64,000 bases of DNA from Syncephalis plumigaleata (GCA_025201365.1 JAIXMF010000004.1:744001-808000); one strand, 5' to 3'; positions 34,801 to 47,898 are shown, numbered from the stretch's first letter. Translations and numbers: made by a program. The notes: generated by a model not told the origin, from the sequence alone.

Positions 34801-37122
34801 TTACTTCCTATCCACTTACCGCGAGAATAGATATTTACGTAGGGTAATCACTAGGTCATCACGTAACGCATGACTAGAAACGAGTAATGGTGCTAGCGCA
34901 TTAAATATACTATAGGCAGCAGATGATGATAGCATGGACATTAGACTGGTGAGTTCCTTTAACTATCAAGCATAAGAGAGCATTAGCAGCGTATAATATC
35001 GACGACATGATCTATTTCAGCACTAGTACTCACTTTCTGCGTATGCTCTATTAAGGTGGCACCAGCCTGTTGAACAATCTGACCCAACAATTCAACGTAA
35101 AAGTTTGCCGATGGTAGACGTGCCAGTAAATGTTCAATAATACTATCAAGTATCGTGTGTCGAGCAGCTTCGCATTTCTATGAGTATACAAAGTATTAAC
35201 TAATGATGAATACACGTTATGATTGTGATTATTTGCAATGTAACATACCTTAAACAGTCGTACTAGCATATACGTCAATTGATAGGCTAGCGAGGATAGT
35301 GAATCGTTTGCATTAGTTGTGCGAGTGTTGCCTCCAATGGAACAGCATTGGTCGAGTGTCTCGGTTAGGAATTGCACTAGTGGCATGATTGCTCTATCAA
35401 TGCCACAAGCCACTTGTTCAATGGTCGTGACTAGAACGGTCTCCCAGGTATTAGGTCTTAATTCAACATAATCTACACAAAGTAATAAGTAAATGTGCAT
35501 CATGGATAATACATTGACTCTTACCCTTTAACCATGGGGAATGCTCTAGACGATGTTGCATTTGAGCATCGTTCATGAGAGATGTCTTTAGTATATTCAT
35601 GATCTAAATGGCGGTTATTCATCATTGAATGGTTATTGCTTTCATTCTCGTACAACTTACCTGTTCCTGATAATGATAATTCTTTGACAATAAGAGTAAA
35701 CATACAATCGTAAAGGAGGAGCATATCAATCCGTGATCTTTTTTGATGACCTTCATGAAGATATCCATTAATCTCTATGATGCTTGATTAGTACTTGTGT
35801 CTACTTCAATACTATGCAGCTTCACTAACCGGATCTTGGTTAATGGAAAAACAAAAGTGAAATGCCACCGTGCCCTCGATCGAGTCATTTATCTCCGTGT
35901 CGGATTCCATTGATGCTTGATGATCTGCCGCAAAGAATGTCAAAATATCGGATATTAGGGAAGTACGCGGTGCCTATGTGTATATACGTAGATTATAATT
36001 AGTTTACTTCTACTATGTCATCATTATCATATAACCTTTGGTGCATAAAGCATTAACTGGTATATAAACGTGGGTTATCCGGTGTCACTAATGGTAAATG
36101 GCTAATAGCACTTAGTTGAAGTACAAATCTATCAAGGATGGCATTTACCGCTGAAAGCATTCCAGTAATAGTTCTAGCTGTTCTCCACCCAATGGAATGG
36201 ATTGAAATGCTGTAATCAATGGTATTAGGAAACGATCAGGTATATCCGCTTGACATAAATCCATAAGATGTTGCTGTCTTATTTTATCGTTTCTCATCAG
36301 TATAGTCTTGGCACTATTACTATTGCTACTATTACTATTGCTGCTACTGCTGCTAGATTCAATTGACAAAGCAAGTGAGCTATTCGTAGTGGATAGTAAT
36401 GCAGCGTAAAGTGTAGTGATACAGCTGATCGCACATGCAGCATCCGTGATGATATTTGATATAATCGACTCGAGTGTTTTAGTTAGGATGACATGAGATA
36501 GTGAATGAGTCTATCGCATCATAATGGTTAGTTATTAATTGGATGGAATGGTCCAGTATTCGCTACTTACATGTGGAATCCATAGATTAACTATTTGTTC
36601 CGCAAATGTATAGTCATCCTTGTCTTCAAGATCATTTTCATTCAACCTGTATAAATTCATTTTGTTGTTGTTCTATGTTAATGCAGTACTATCTAGTTAT
36701 CACAATAATGTACCATTCAAAAGTCGTATGGAATAGCTTGTCTAAAAGCGTGTTCTCTCGATCTACCGATTCATTAATCCTAGCAAGTGCCGCTACATAC
36801 ATGCATACATACATGCATACATACATATGTATATTAGTATATATGAATGAGATAAACAATGGATGCTTACTATTAATCAATGCTCGCACGCAACTTGTAC
36901 GCTTTTCCACACTTAGTTGCTCGCATTCTTCTGCTGCTATCAGTAACAGTCGCAATCCTTGCTCGAACTAAATAAGCAAGCTAGCTATTAGTTATAGTGG
37001 ATATTCGCGTACTATTCACGTACTTGTACATCACTGATACTAGACCATGGGTCTTGTGTTTGGCTGTATTCGCCAAGTGCAGAATCAAGGATAGTTAATG
37101 CTGTTTGAATTACGATGTTCAT
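31814..37122 (-). CDS. FANCI: FANCI, Fanconi anaemia ID-complex subunit
   Basis: Multi-exon gene (roughly 20 exons). First exons: 37024-37122, 36871-36967, 36714-36792, 36571-36646, then a long one from 36510. The C-terminal exon pair reads TIPTLIFTVEQFEKHVIALS then KQSKIDFVCLLRRSTARDFR, matching the end of FANCI (VEQFEK...LSKKSK...STSRDFKI), then an acidic tail. Inside, YQLMLYAPK and LRTEAGQDTLTRHV also fit. FANCI pairs with FANCD2, clamps DNA and is monoubiquitinated in interstrand crosslink repair. Two frame slips near 36155 and 36067 are each repaired by lengthening one homopolymer (TTTC, TTATA). They give continuous FSAVNAILDRFVLQLSAISH reading without invoking a 20-nt intron. An in-frame upstream ATG at 37197 exists; 37122 looks more natural. 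Confidence 0.85.
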
Positions 37123-37313
37123 TCGCGAGAAAGAAAACAATAAGCAAAAAAGGACGCGTATATTTCCCCTCCTCATCATCGCACCACCATTTATCATTAT
37201 TGAAAGTCAGGTGATTAAATGAATGAGTAAATGAGTGACCACGCGGAGTGACGAGAGAGCGAGAGACCTACACGTTTACCTTTCCTCTCTCTATATATAA
37301 TCTCTACCACACT

Positions 37314-39936
37314 ATGTCCTCGTCGTCGTCGTCGTCTTCATCTAACCATGTTCGTTATATTCTATTGGCGGAATTCGATATTGACCGCGGCTCCTCCCTA
37401 GCTCATCAGTATCCAGAGCCGACTGGAGCTGATGAAAAGTAGGTGGTGCTAATATAGTTAACAATACGACGCTCGCCTTATCTTACTACTATGGCTGTTA
37501 TTTAGTTTTCTTGCAGAGCAAATGCTTCCAGACGGTGCTCATTTACGCGAAGAAGACTGGACAGTATTCTTTCTAAATCGTAAACAAAAGCAGCAACAGC
37601 AGCAGCAACAGCAACAAGGAACGAGCGAAGGAACAAAAAACCGTGATAGCGTGTCGATGCCTGACCAACCGTTACTCTATGTGTTGAATCTAGTACGAAC
37701 TAAGCATGACTCGCAGGCTAGACGGTAAGCGTACGGGATAATACTATAAAGAATATACGCTTATTGAACTATACATCAATTTAGAGGAGCTGTTGTTAAA
37801 GCAATGGCCATCTGTGTCACTTTTCCTGCTGTCGATATATTCAAGGTAGAATACTTGTGTTGATCTCTCTCTTCTCTCGACCTACTCACTGATTATACAC
37901 ATGTCATGTATTAGGCCATATTACTATTAGCTATGGAAAAGTACTTTCTTGCACCATCCATTGAAGTGTTAGAATTACTATTCCGTACGGTGAACTCACT
38001 TGATCTTGGCAATATGCCACAATTCTCATTGGCAGAAAAACGAATTCTACGTGCTTGGGATATTCCCGATTTATTTGAGGAAAAGTTTATAGCGGCAGCA
38101 TCGACGGATAAGAAAACACGCGCGGAAGGAGTGACGAATCCATCTACCGCCTCATCACTCGATCAAATAGACGAAGGCGTAGAAACCAAGCGTAATACGG
38201 CGTATATTGATCTAGCAACGGGTAGAACTAGTGGATCTGCCGTTTCCGATACAGGACTAGCGATAACAGGAGCACGTAAAGATCGTTATTTCTATGAGAC
38301 AATAATCGCTTATGATGCTATTAATATTCCTATTCGTGTACCACTCACTAATTACACTGAAGAAGTGGGCGATGTACGTATATACTAAACAGGAAAGTGA
38401 GAAATTGATCCACCAACTAACTGTTTATTACTAGTTTTCATTGATTAAGCTCATTTCAACCTTCTCGCCAACATCACCATCACAAACTATCTCGCCACCA
38501 TTTCATGCTCATCTCACCACAGCTGGTGCTCATACACATCCGATTATCCTATTAATGAATGCACTTCTTACGCAGAAACGTATCTTATTCCTGGGTCACG
38601 AACGACCAGCGGGTGAGGTGGCCAATTTCGTATTAGCTGCTTGTGCCATGGGCAGTGGGGGTGGTGGTGTACTACGCGGGTTCACCGATCGAGCATTTCC
38701 CTATGCCAATCTAGCACATTTGGATGATTTATTAGACTGGTACAGTAATAACATTATAAATACATACATGGATGTATACTGATTCATATTGCTATTATAG
38801 TCCAGGTTATATAGCCGGTGTTACTAATCCAGCATTCAAGGATCATCCAGAATGGTGGGATGTATTATGTGATGTCAAAACAGGTAAAATCACCATTAGT
38901 AGTAAAATAGCCGCACCGGATATGAGTGAAACAACAGGTCGCGATAATGAGAAAGGCAACAGCAACAACAACAACAACGACGATGATGGTGGTAGTGGCA
39001 ATAGTGGTGGTGGTGTTGCAGGTATCGGACGATCCACCGGACGAGATACATTCGATACGGAATTCATTCAAGAGGTGACATCAGCCATTCAATCGCATTA
39101 TAGCGAGATTGTTATTCGAACTAAATTCCACGACTACGTGCAACGATTCGTTCGATTGGCGGCACTCTATGAAATGAACTTGTTCAATCATAGTTCGATC
39201 GAGTATTCAGTGCAGAATACACCAGATATATCGGGTCTACTCGGGTATGGAATGTACTTTCCGGATGAAACGGTTAAGAAGCGTGAATTACGCTTAAACA
39301 AGGCACGCATCGAAGGATGGCGTCAAACGAATGCGTATCACTACTACGTCGAGGTAGGCTACTTTATCATTCATTTAATAGTATTGATACGAAATGATCA
39401 TCTAGGATTTTCAACAACATTTACATACACGTAGTATTAGCGCATTGGACATTCAACGACAAACTGCCAAGTTACGATCATCACGTCTATTGACGAACGA
39501 TGAGATTGAAGCGATTATCGAGGCTATGCTACGTAGTACATGTGATGATATGCAAATTATTGAGGTATTGTACTTTCTATTCCTAGATCTATTCATCTAT
39601 CCATAACATTGCTAGAGCTTTCTTACTTATTAACGACACTACTTATTAGTTACTATCGTATTTCCCTCAAAATCAAGGTGGACTACAACCGTTGGCCACT
39701 TGTCTATTCCACACATCGTCTATCATACGTGAGGGTATAGTAATGCTATTGCAGCAAATATGTATGAATCCAGTAAGTGTTCATTATAAAAGAGAATCAC
39801 AATGACAGTCTATTAGATTAACATGATTAACATTGATCATCATCATCATCATTAGAATGGATATCGTATGGTGCAATGTTTAAATCGTTATCATCGTTTA
39901 GCATTTGATAGACTACAAACGATGGAGACAAAGTGA
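37314..39936 (+). CDS. AFI1: Afi1-like DENN/SPA-domain trafficking protein
   Basis: Nine exons: 37314-37438, 37506-37724, 37785-37845, 37915-38373, 38435-38739, 38801-39353, 39406-39564, 39650-39772, 39856-39936 (2085 nt, 694 aa). It begins with a Ser run, then [20 protein letters not shown] and [20 protein letters not shown], the Afi1 N-terminal block. The DENN core follows: [72 protein letters not shown] and [20 protein letters not shown], the signature of the SPA (stabilisation of polarity axis) segment. Afi1 binds the GTPase Arf3 and links it to polarised secretion. Inserts: a Gln run in exon 2 and an Asn/Gly-rich stretch in exon 6. Its start is about 190 bp from FANCI's, so the two share a divergent promoter. 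Confidence 0.85.
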
Positions 39937-40068
39937 TTATTATCTACATGTATACGACAGTACTACATTAATTGCATTGTAATTGATTCGCTAATTAATA
40001 TCTATTTCTATAATAAAATGGCTATACTAAACATGATAGTGTTGTATATATATATGTATATGTAATAG

Positions 40069-41336
40069 TTACTTGGTAGGAATGTAATCCTTAGTCAGAT
40101 CAATGCCCTCCAAATGAGTATTGGTAATTTTACCCTTGCGTGTACGTTGCTTGGGTCGTTTTGTTTTTGGTTCTTTCTTTACACCTGTCTCGAATACCTC
40201 CATGGTTTTCAATCCTGCTTCAGCCATTCGTTTGGGTAGATCAGCTTCATCTGGCACTTTTAATGACCTCCACATAACTTGAAACTCTATATATATATAT
40301 CGTGTACATATCGTGTACATGTATTTATTATGCAATCATTCTAGATAGTTGAGTAATTACAATAGTATGTCGACTTACCCTCATCCATCTCAGTATTAAG
40401 TGATGTGTCATTGTAGTATAAAATACGAGCAGTACCATCTCTATTACGTGCAATCAATATTTCACCAGCAGCTGATAATTCCTAATAAAACGATTACTCA
40501 TTGTCCTAGCTAGTTGCTATCTCGTTTCAATCTACCTCAGCTAATTTGGCTACATTGGCGTTGGAATCCTTTAGTTCACAGATCTCAATACCTCCTCGAC
40601 TGCCTCGTTCGCGTAACAAGGCGAGTACTTCCTCTTTTGTGCGTACATTATAATCAGGCTACTCTCGATGCATTAGAGTAATCATCTACGGGTAGCATCG
40701 CACTTTATATTCTTACCTTGTAGGCAAATGTGCCTTTATCCGCATCATAGATTATTTTACTATTCTGCGCTAGTGCCTTTAGTAATGCGGCATCTTTCAT
40801 AATATCCACATTGGTGTCTCGTTTTAATTCTGCTGCTGTCAACGGTCCATCCTGTTTCTATTGTTGTTGTTCCCATACAAAAGCGTATATTATATACGAT
40901 ATTAATGATTTAGCATACATGATGACATCCATTAGTACTGCTATTACTACTACTACTATTACTACTACTTGCTTTAATATGGCTCATAATACGATAGAAT
41001 CGCATACGTGTTTCGTCCGCATTACTACCAGCCATGGCGAGTGTAGCTATCGTTAAACAGCACATATATGATTAGTATTACTATCCTCTTTCTATTACAC
41101 ATACTGCTGTATATGTGCGTATCTAGACAGCACAGTTGCCACTTTTCTCTCTTTTTCTATTACTCACTGTTACGTCCACGCTTTAGGCGATTAGCCGATC
41201 CTACTGCATCATTACTACCCGATGTACCACTGACTGGTGTATCAGAAGGTTTCGCCACCGGTGTTGCTCGTTGCAGCACTGGCTGAGCAGCCATTCGTTT
41301 ACGAAAGCTTTCGCGTTGAGCAGACAAGGATGCCAT
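40069..41336 (-). CDS. TFA2: TFIIE beta subunit
   Basis: Six exons in gene order: 41168-41336, 40973-41046, 40717-40857, 40536-40658, 40379-40481, 40069-40286 (828 nt, 275 aa). Two winged-helix segments are visible (DAALLKALAQNSKIIYDADK then GTFAYK, and VRTKEEVLALLRERGSRGGI). The conserved C terminus is FQVMWRSLKVPDEADLPKRM then AEAGLKTM, with a KRPKQRTRKGKITNTHL basic end. TFIIE recruits and regulates TFIIH at RNA polymerase II promoters; the TFIIH helicase XPB is encoded 8 kb away. Intron 2 uses a GC donor (GCAAGT at 40972-40967). Length is close to human TFIIE beta. Confidence 0.9.
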
Positions 41337-42483
41337 GATTGATGAGTAGTAATGGAAATGAAAGAAAGAAACACGTGATTTTCCCAATCTGCAGCAATTT
41401 ACTCCTTTTATCATCAAGTAACAATATGATCTCCTCTCCTCTCTCCTCTCTTTTCCTCATTCAACCTTCCTATCTATTTATCTCTTTGTCTTGCTTCAAC
41501 TTACTTTCACCTAGTATTACAGAATTATCCCTTTTTGCTTTATCTACTGTGCCCATATTATAACTGTTATCTATATACCTATACATATATCTATCATCGT
41601 CTATTATAGTTATTATTTGTCGTTTCGTAACAAGGGCAACCTCATCTCGACACGTGAATTAGCGGTGTTTTCTTTATGGTCATTGCTTAAGGACGTATTT
41701 CTACAGGTTGTACATAGATATCTGCTATTGTATCTAAAACCTACTATCATCATCATTGTTGTTGTTGCATCAACTGAATCGTGACACTCTCCGCTCTTTA
41801 TATTAATATAAGAAACCGGATAAATACGTGGTGATATCATAACAATAAGAAACGACGTTTCTTGTACGCATCCTTAACTATTCATACGCCACGCCTTGTT
41901 GTACGACAAATTACGCTAATAGTAGCGATAGTAGTGTCAATCCCTATTCTACACCGTTACAGTACATCATAATACGCTAACGTAGTGGCCACACAGTATA
42001 TAATAACGAGGTGAGATTACATAGAATGTTGTAATTCGTGAATGTGATTGGACGGTGTATTACCCAATCTGATTGGGTAGTAGGCATGTACTCGGTGACA
42101 ATTGTTACTCAAACGGAGACTCACTCCGTATTTTAGCATTCTTTTTCTTCTATATGAACTGTTTCCCAAAGCTGTTTGTATGCACTTGTTTCATCGTTAA
42201 TTCCTCCTCTTCTTGTTCTCCTCTTTCTTTCTTTCTTCCTCTTCCTCCTCGCTTCACTGCACTACCATCGCCAATATTGCTCTCTATTTCAGAGATTTCA
42301 GTTGCTACTACTTGATAGCATATCCTTATTTTATTCTATCTCATTACATTATTATTGCGACCTTATTACGTATCTGCTATCACTTGTTCTTACCGTTTTA
42401 TTGGCTGTGCCAATAATTCTATTATTTTCATATATATCTTATATATAGGAATAACAGCGCGACGCTGATATATCATCGACAAG
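41337..42483. promoter_or_regulatory. Divergent promoter region, TFA2 and NOX
   Basis: About 1.15 kb. It is pyrimidine-rich near 41430-41520 and 42200-42260. CAGTATATAATAACG at about 41994-42008 is a candidate TATA element, though far from either start. The open frames here are pyrimidine-tract artefacts; no gene is supported. Confidence 0.5.
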
Positions 42484-44200
42484 ATGTTAAATCTTTATCA
42501 GCAGTATTCGCAAGCACCACAAGCGAAACAAACGATAGCGTTTCGTTTACAAGCATGGATGGTCAATGATGGTAAGTATTTTTATGCAACACTCTTCGTA
42601 ATAATGGTGTATATATATATATATATATATATATCAACATGATCAGTACTAATCATGATGATTGTCTATAGGTCAGAAAGTAGTATTCACCGCATTATGG
42701 AGTATTTCCATGGCAATGGTGTTTGCTTTCGCGTATATCAACTATGCCGTGAGCGACAATTTCAAGGCAATGCGTAATCTTTTCGGCACTGTTCCTTTAT
42801 CGATAGCGCGTGCATCGGCACTTTGTCTTCATGCCTGCGCCAGTATCATTCTCTTCCCCGTGTGTCGTAATCTCATCTCACTATTACGTACAACGCCGTT
42901 GAACAGTGTGATTCCATTCGATGATGCTATCGCCTTCCACAAAATGATTGCATGGACTATCCTCCTCTTCTCATTAGTACACGTAGGCGCGCATGTGGCC
43001 AACTACATTACACTGGCGAATGCTATGCCCGAGAATGGCAACTGGGCCGTTCAATGGTTCACTAGTGGCCCAGGTTATACGGGCAATATCATGCTACTTT
43101 CCTTGATTGCTATCGTGGCCACCGCCATCAAGAAGGTGCGACGTCGTAATTTCGAGATGTTCTGGTACACCCATCATTTGTTTATCGTCTTTTTCGGTTT
43201 CTGGGCATTCCACGGTGCTTTCTGCTTGGTTCAACCCGATCGTGAGCCCAAATGTGCTAATGCCGCCGCTTTCTGGAAGTACTGGATTGTCAATGGCGTT
43301 CTATACTTGACGGAACGTATCCTACGCGAGTGGCGTGGCCGTGAATCCACCATCATCACCAAGGTGGTCATGCATCCCTCGAATGTCGTGGAGGTACAAA
43401 TCAAGAAACCTACCTGTCGCACTAAGGCAGGCCAGTACATCTTCCTTAACTGTCCCGAGGTCAGTCTCTGGCAATGGCATCCGTTCACGCTTACCTCGGC
43501 ACCCGAGGAGGACTTTATCTCCGTGCATATTCGTGTGGTGGGTGATTTCACCCGTGAATTCGCCAGTAAGCTTGGTTGCGACGTGAACAGCAAGAACCCA
43601 AAGAGCTCCAGTCCCGATGGCGACATTAATCGACTACTACCTCGTCTAATGATCGATGGTCCGTTTGGTTCGGCCAGCGAGGACGTGTTCAAGTACGAAG
43701 TGGCCATGTTGTTCGGTGCCGGTATCGGTGTCACGCCATTTGCCTCTATCCTCAAGTCGATCTGGTATCGAATGAACTATCCGACGCAATCGACCAAGCT
43801 GACCAAGGTCTACTTCTTCTGGGTCTGTCGTGATTACCAAGCCTTTGAATGGTTCCAAGACTTGCTCAAGGCCATTGAAGACGAGGATGTCGAGCAGTAC
43901 ATTGAGATCCACACCTATTTAACCGGCCGACTCAAGGAGGATCAAATTCATAATGTGATCCAGAATGATGAAGAAGGCTTCGAAGATGCGGTAACTGGTT
44001 TACGCGCACCCACCCACTACGGTCGTCCCAATCTTGATCAAATCTTTAGCGGTGTCGCGCATGAACATCCCGAAACGGATGTTGGCGTCTTCTTCTGTGG
44101 TCCTAAACCATTAGGTCGTCAACTACATCTTGCTGCCAACAAGTACACACAACCAACTCGTGAAGGCACTCGATTCATCTATAATAAGGAGAACTTTTAA
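42484..44200 (+). CDS. noxA: NADPH oxidase, NoxA type
   Basis: Two exons, 42484-42571 and 42672-44200 (1617 nt, 538 aa). The six-helix ferric-reductase domain carries paired haem-binding His in FHKMIAWTILLFSLVHVGAH (about 117-136) and FWYTHHLFIVFFGFWAFHGA (about 190-210). The FAD motif HPFTLTSAPEED is near 298, the NADPH-binding GAGIGVTPFASIL near 377, and the C terminus is typical (FFCGPKPLGRQL...RFIYNKENF). There is no EF-hand N terminus, so it is NoxA/Nox1-like, not NoxC. It makes superoxide outside or in vesicles and in fungi controls hyphal growth, fruiting and polarity with NoxR and Rac. Codon use is visibly more GC-rich than the neighbours, suggesting selection for expression. Confidence 0.95.
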
Positions 44201-44590
44201 TTGCCACGCAAACACGATATACTCAATGCTAATCGATTACCATTGCAGCAATAATAATAGTAGTAGCAGTAATATGATATGGGATGGGATGGAGTATCTT
44301 TTTATTTGAATAGAATATCGTATATGTGCGTGACTATATCCACATCTGTCATCATCATCATCAACGTAATAATTACATTATTCGTAATCATAATCATAGT
44401 TAATAAAAAGAACTTGAAATATACACCATTTGTTTGTAACATATTATTACGACATTGACATTGATGATCAGCATGTAAGCATTTTTCAATAGAATAACTT
44501 TAATCTAAAGAGAGCAAATCCAATATTTAATGATGATGTTAATGCAAAATAAATTGGTACACTCCTCATGATAATCAATATCATGGCAAT
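44201..44590. other. Convergent 3' region
   Basis: AT-rich spacer between NOX (+) and the secreted-protein gene (-) with AATAAA-like signals near 44405 and 44548. Nothing coding seen. Confidence 0.6.
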
Positions 44591-45610
44591 CTAGGCTGCT
44601 GCTGCTGCCATATTATTATTATTATCTACTATACGTGGTCCTAATACACCAGGTAGTTGTCTAATAACATCGACTATCAATCGATCTTTGTTCTCTCCTG
44701 GAACCGTGTATTTGGCGAAGAATAAATTAAGGAACTTCCTCATGCTTTCCTTGTAGTGCGCAACCTTTTCCCGCGGATTAGATATCCAGCCTTGTTCCCC
44801 GGCCATTAAGTATTTAAAGTTCACGTCCATCAGAATTCGTATGTGCTAATTACAAGCTGTTTACCACCCCTCAATGCAATATCTAATGAACGAGAAATGA
44901 TTAGTGTTACTCGTGGGTACAATGATGTTCAATCATCCTCTATACCTTGGGGGTTCCAGCTCAAGTACCATCCAAGTTTAAATGCCGTCTGATGAGCTAA
45001 TCAAGTGGAATAGGTCAGTGTATTGTTTACAAAGAAAGATGCATGTCACACTGCTTTTATAACATACCAGCAATCAGTTGGTTTACGACACTATTACGCA
45101 ATCCCTTTACGTCTGGACCATTAATTGCCGCCATAATAGGTATTATTTCAGAGTTTGCCTCTGAGTAAAATGGAACGGCATGACAGGTCCGGTTGAAATG
45201 CATGCAAGTGGCAACGGACATTCGAGAACTTTCCTACCTTCCCTTTCAACGTCATTAGCAGCTTGATGCTTGACACAATCCTAATGACATGCTGTTTAGT
45301 CGTGAGTAGCATACAAATCATTCGATGTACTAACCTTGTAAAACTTTAGACGTGCTTTGTCCGATCTTGCACCATGACTTTCCGACCATTCATCCGATAC
45401 ATTCTCAACGTAATGGAAACTAAACTCCTTTCCGTTGAGACTTCCAAGTGCCGCTTCACCAAATATAGTCTCTGGATAGATCGAAAGGCCCCTTGTGACA
45501 CCTGGACCGATGCCACAATTGGGTACGGCCGCAGTGACATCAACGATATTCGATGTTGCCATCAGTATGGCAGTGGTAGTGGCAAGAAAGGTGTCAAGTC
45601 TAAGTAGCAT
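44591..45610 (-). CDS. Unidentified secreted protein
   Basis: Exons in gene order: 45335-45610, 45238-45280, 45068-45160, 44946-44996, then a last exon starting near 44877 and running to 44591. A signal peptide is clear (MLLRLDTFLATTTAILMATS...VTAA). The mature part has two cysteines (NCGIGPG, DCVKH), KLGWYLSWNPQ and a C-terminal part (FKYLMAGEQGWISN...RLIVDVIRQLPGVLG) ending in an Ala run. The frame slips near 44833: restoring one T (TTCTG to TTCTTG) joins STYEF to MDVNF smoothly. I do not recognise the family. Expression as an extracellular or vacuolar protein is inferred only from the signal peptide. Confidence 0.55.
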
Positions 45611-46369
45611 GGTGATCGATCTATGAATAGCTTCAGCTAGTAGAAATGTCAATCGTATAGTAGTAAAGAAGAAGGAGATAGTAGTAGTAGTAGTCGTTAA
45701 TTGATCACTAATGAGAAATGATAGAGACTGCGTGGAATGTAGAGCACACAAGTTCAACGACAAATGGCCCGCTATTTAACGTAAAATTCGGCAGAAAAAA
45801 ACATCAAGTGCATCTACTATTATGGAATGAATTGCATGGTACTACTACAAATTTGTAATAATACTCAATGCAAAAAAAGCTTAACATGTGAACATCCATC
45901 TTCCATTTCCAGCTATTGACTATAACGAGGATAGTATCGGATGTTCGTGTCAGAGATGAGGGGAAGGTCGCTGTTTGATATCATCGTGCAATTTATATAC
46001 AATCGACATAATTAGATAAATACGGAGATCAGCAATTGTTATAGATTGACAATGAGCGATAATGTATGCACTTGAATACAGCTACCGGTATTTGAATATT
46101 TGAAGTAAATTGATATTCCACAATCTATTAGACTAATATACCGAAGCATACATGTGCTTTACGAATAAAATAAAATGTATAAGAATAATGGAAAAGAAAA
46201 ATAATAAGCGTGTACATTACGACGAACGTTTTCCCACTTATTCACGTATAGTTTGTTGCCGTTTCTAACATAAACTAACTCGTACAACGCAATCGATAGC
46301 ATCTGCTTAGTATGAGTGATACTACTGAGAATGCATTGATTAAACGGCTTTCGATACCATAGCAGTTAA
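45611..46369. other. Intergenic AT-rich region
   Basis: Upstream region of the - strand secreted-protein gene and of the uncertain + gene that follows. A 17-residue open frame starting ATG at 46312 ends quickly and does not connect in phase to the exon at 46370. No supported feature. Confidence 0.4.
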
Positions 46370-47011
46370 GCGTCCAAATACCGAGATTACTTGTTTCGTT
46401 GCGTGAAAGTATTGTGGAACTATTTATTCCAGTCGAAAGAAATAAGCGAGAATCTTAGTGCAATTCCTGCTAAGCGAATCTTCCTTCAAATCGTTAGAGG
46501 TAAACATAGAAGCAGTTTGATACTTGCGTATATCTAACAGTTATTCATATCATTAGCAACTGAATATTCCCAAGAAAAAAGGTTGGCTTTTACAGAATCA
46601 ACTGGATAGTGAAAGTGTTATATCAATGAATGCTTTATATATATACTTGTTTTTGTAACCATTATGTCATATAGCCTGCCTCATTTCTGAGGGCGTTATA
46701 ATTCCCGCTCTATTTAACGTATACTCTTCCAATTTCGCTAAATTACAAGCAATAGACCAAGTAGGGAAGATCACTATGATCGACCAAATGAACAAAATAT
46801 TCTACAGACGACTGGCGTTCATTTTAAAAATACTGGTGAGGAGTATACAAACCCTGATGGATCTACTTTTCTTTTGATGTACACCCATAATACCTTTGCT
46901 CGTTTGGAAATGGTGTCAGAGCAAGCACTGCCAGAACCACCACCGAGTTACACGGCATCCCAAAATGATATGTCAAAGAGCAATCCATCACCATACTTGC
47001 CCACTAGCTAA
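46370..47011 (+). CDS. Uncertain multi-exon gene with C-terminal PPxY motif
   Basis: Two well-formed coding stretches. 46370-46499 reads SKYRDYLFRCVKVLWNYLFQ and on to IFLQIVR, then a GTAAAC donor. A terminal exon ending at 47011 reads EDHYDRPNEQNILQTTGVHF, FKNTGEEYTNPDGSTFLL, then LPEPPPSYTAS and PYLPTS-stop. PPSY is a PPxY motif, the usual ligand of WW domains such as those of Rsp5/Nedd4 ubiquitin ligases. Between them an exon from 46557 (ATEYSQEKRLAFTEST) is likely, but I could not join it in phase to the last exon. A start codon was not identified. Homopolymer errors like those elsewhere in the window may be the reason. Function unknown. Confidence 0.4.
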
Positions 47012-47354
47012 TATCATGTATTAAACGATGTTATAGGACAGTGATACACCTCTTGAATAAACTGTCCTTTCAATACATCTGAACTAGTTACTAGTTAGTC
47101 GAAAGCATTTGTTAGCTTTTAACTCTTAGATGATAGTATAGCATGATTGTAATGGACGACAATAGAATAAGAAAATAGTTCAATACAAGTAGCATTAATG
47201 ATTATTATCTTGTATAATGATAGCTAGACTTTTTTGCATCGACTAAATTAATTATTATACAATAGAATGTGAATGCATCTTGTTCACATGGACTATATGC
47301 GCATAAATACTATCCAGTTTGTGTGCAATTTATTTCTCAAAACAACAGACCACG
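47012..47354. other. Convergent 3' region
   Basis: AT-rich spacer between the uncertain + gene and the small - strand membrane-protein gene. No supported feature. Confidence 0.5.
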
Positions 47355-47684
47355 CTAATCTCCAGTTAGAAACACTAAGGATAACCAACGTAATCGCAGC
47401 AATGAGTATAGAAGCATCGAAAGAAAAGGCAGTCTGATGACAAGTGACACTGCTGTAAAACATCCAACCACCATGTATACACCATAGAATAGAAATGTTT
47501 CCTGATGACCATCGTGACAGATGCGATATACCAGATAACTTGTCGCCATTCCATTTTGTATTAACCTAATAACATACAATACGTATAGAGAAAGAAATAG
47601 TATTCACTCGTTAGTATTACCATATATTATATACCGTATATCATATATATTATAGATAGCAGTATAGATAGCAAGTAATGTCAT
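47355..47684 (-). CDS. Small two-TM membrane protein
   Basis: Exons 47635-47684 and 47355-47565 (261 nt, 86 aa), joined by an intron with a TACTAAC branch site. The product starts MTLLAIYTAIYNIYDIRLIQ. It has two hydrophobic segments (ETFLFYGVYMVVGCFTAVSL and RLPFLSMLLYSLLRLRWLSL) separated by a short loop. No family recognised. It lies directly downstream of RPS18 on the same strand. The good splice sites and in-phase junction support it, but a gene this short remains tentative. Confidence 0.5.
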
Positions 47685-47898
47685 ATCATCAATGATAATA
47701 TACACGCGTATCAGAAACTAATATTGGTATCCCCTCGAGTTATCCCGGTATTGGATAATTGTCGGATAATGTAGGTAAGGAATAATATATTCATCATATA
47801 CATGTATATGCTTGTTCTTTTTGTCTCATTGCTGATATGCCATTATTTGCTATCTCTACTGCATCTCATATGCATATAGACATCGTTATTAATAACAA

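Noticed and set aside
36100-36150. A 20-nt intron in FANCI
   Set aside because: A GT...AG pair of 20 nt would keep the frame, but restoring one T in the preceding TTTC run reads straight through in sensible sequence and fits the error pattern seen elsewhere.
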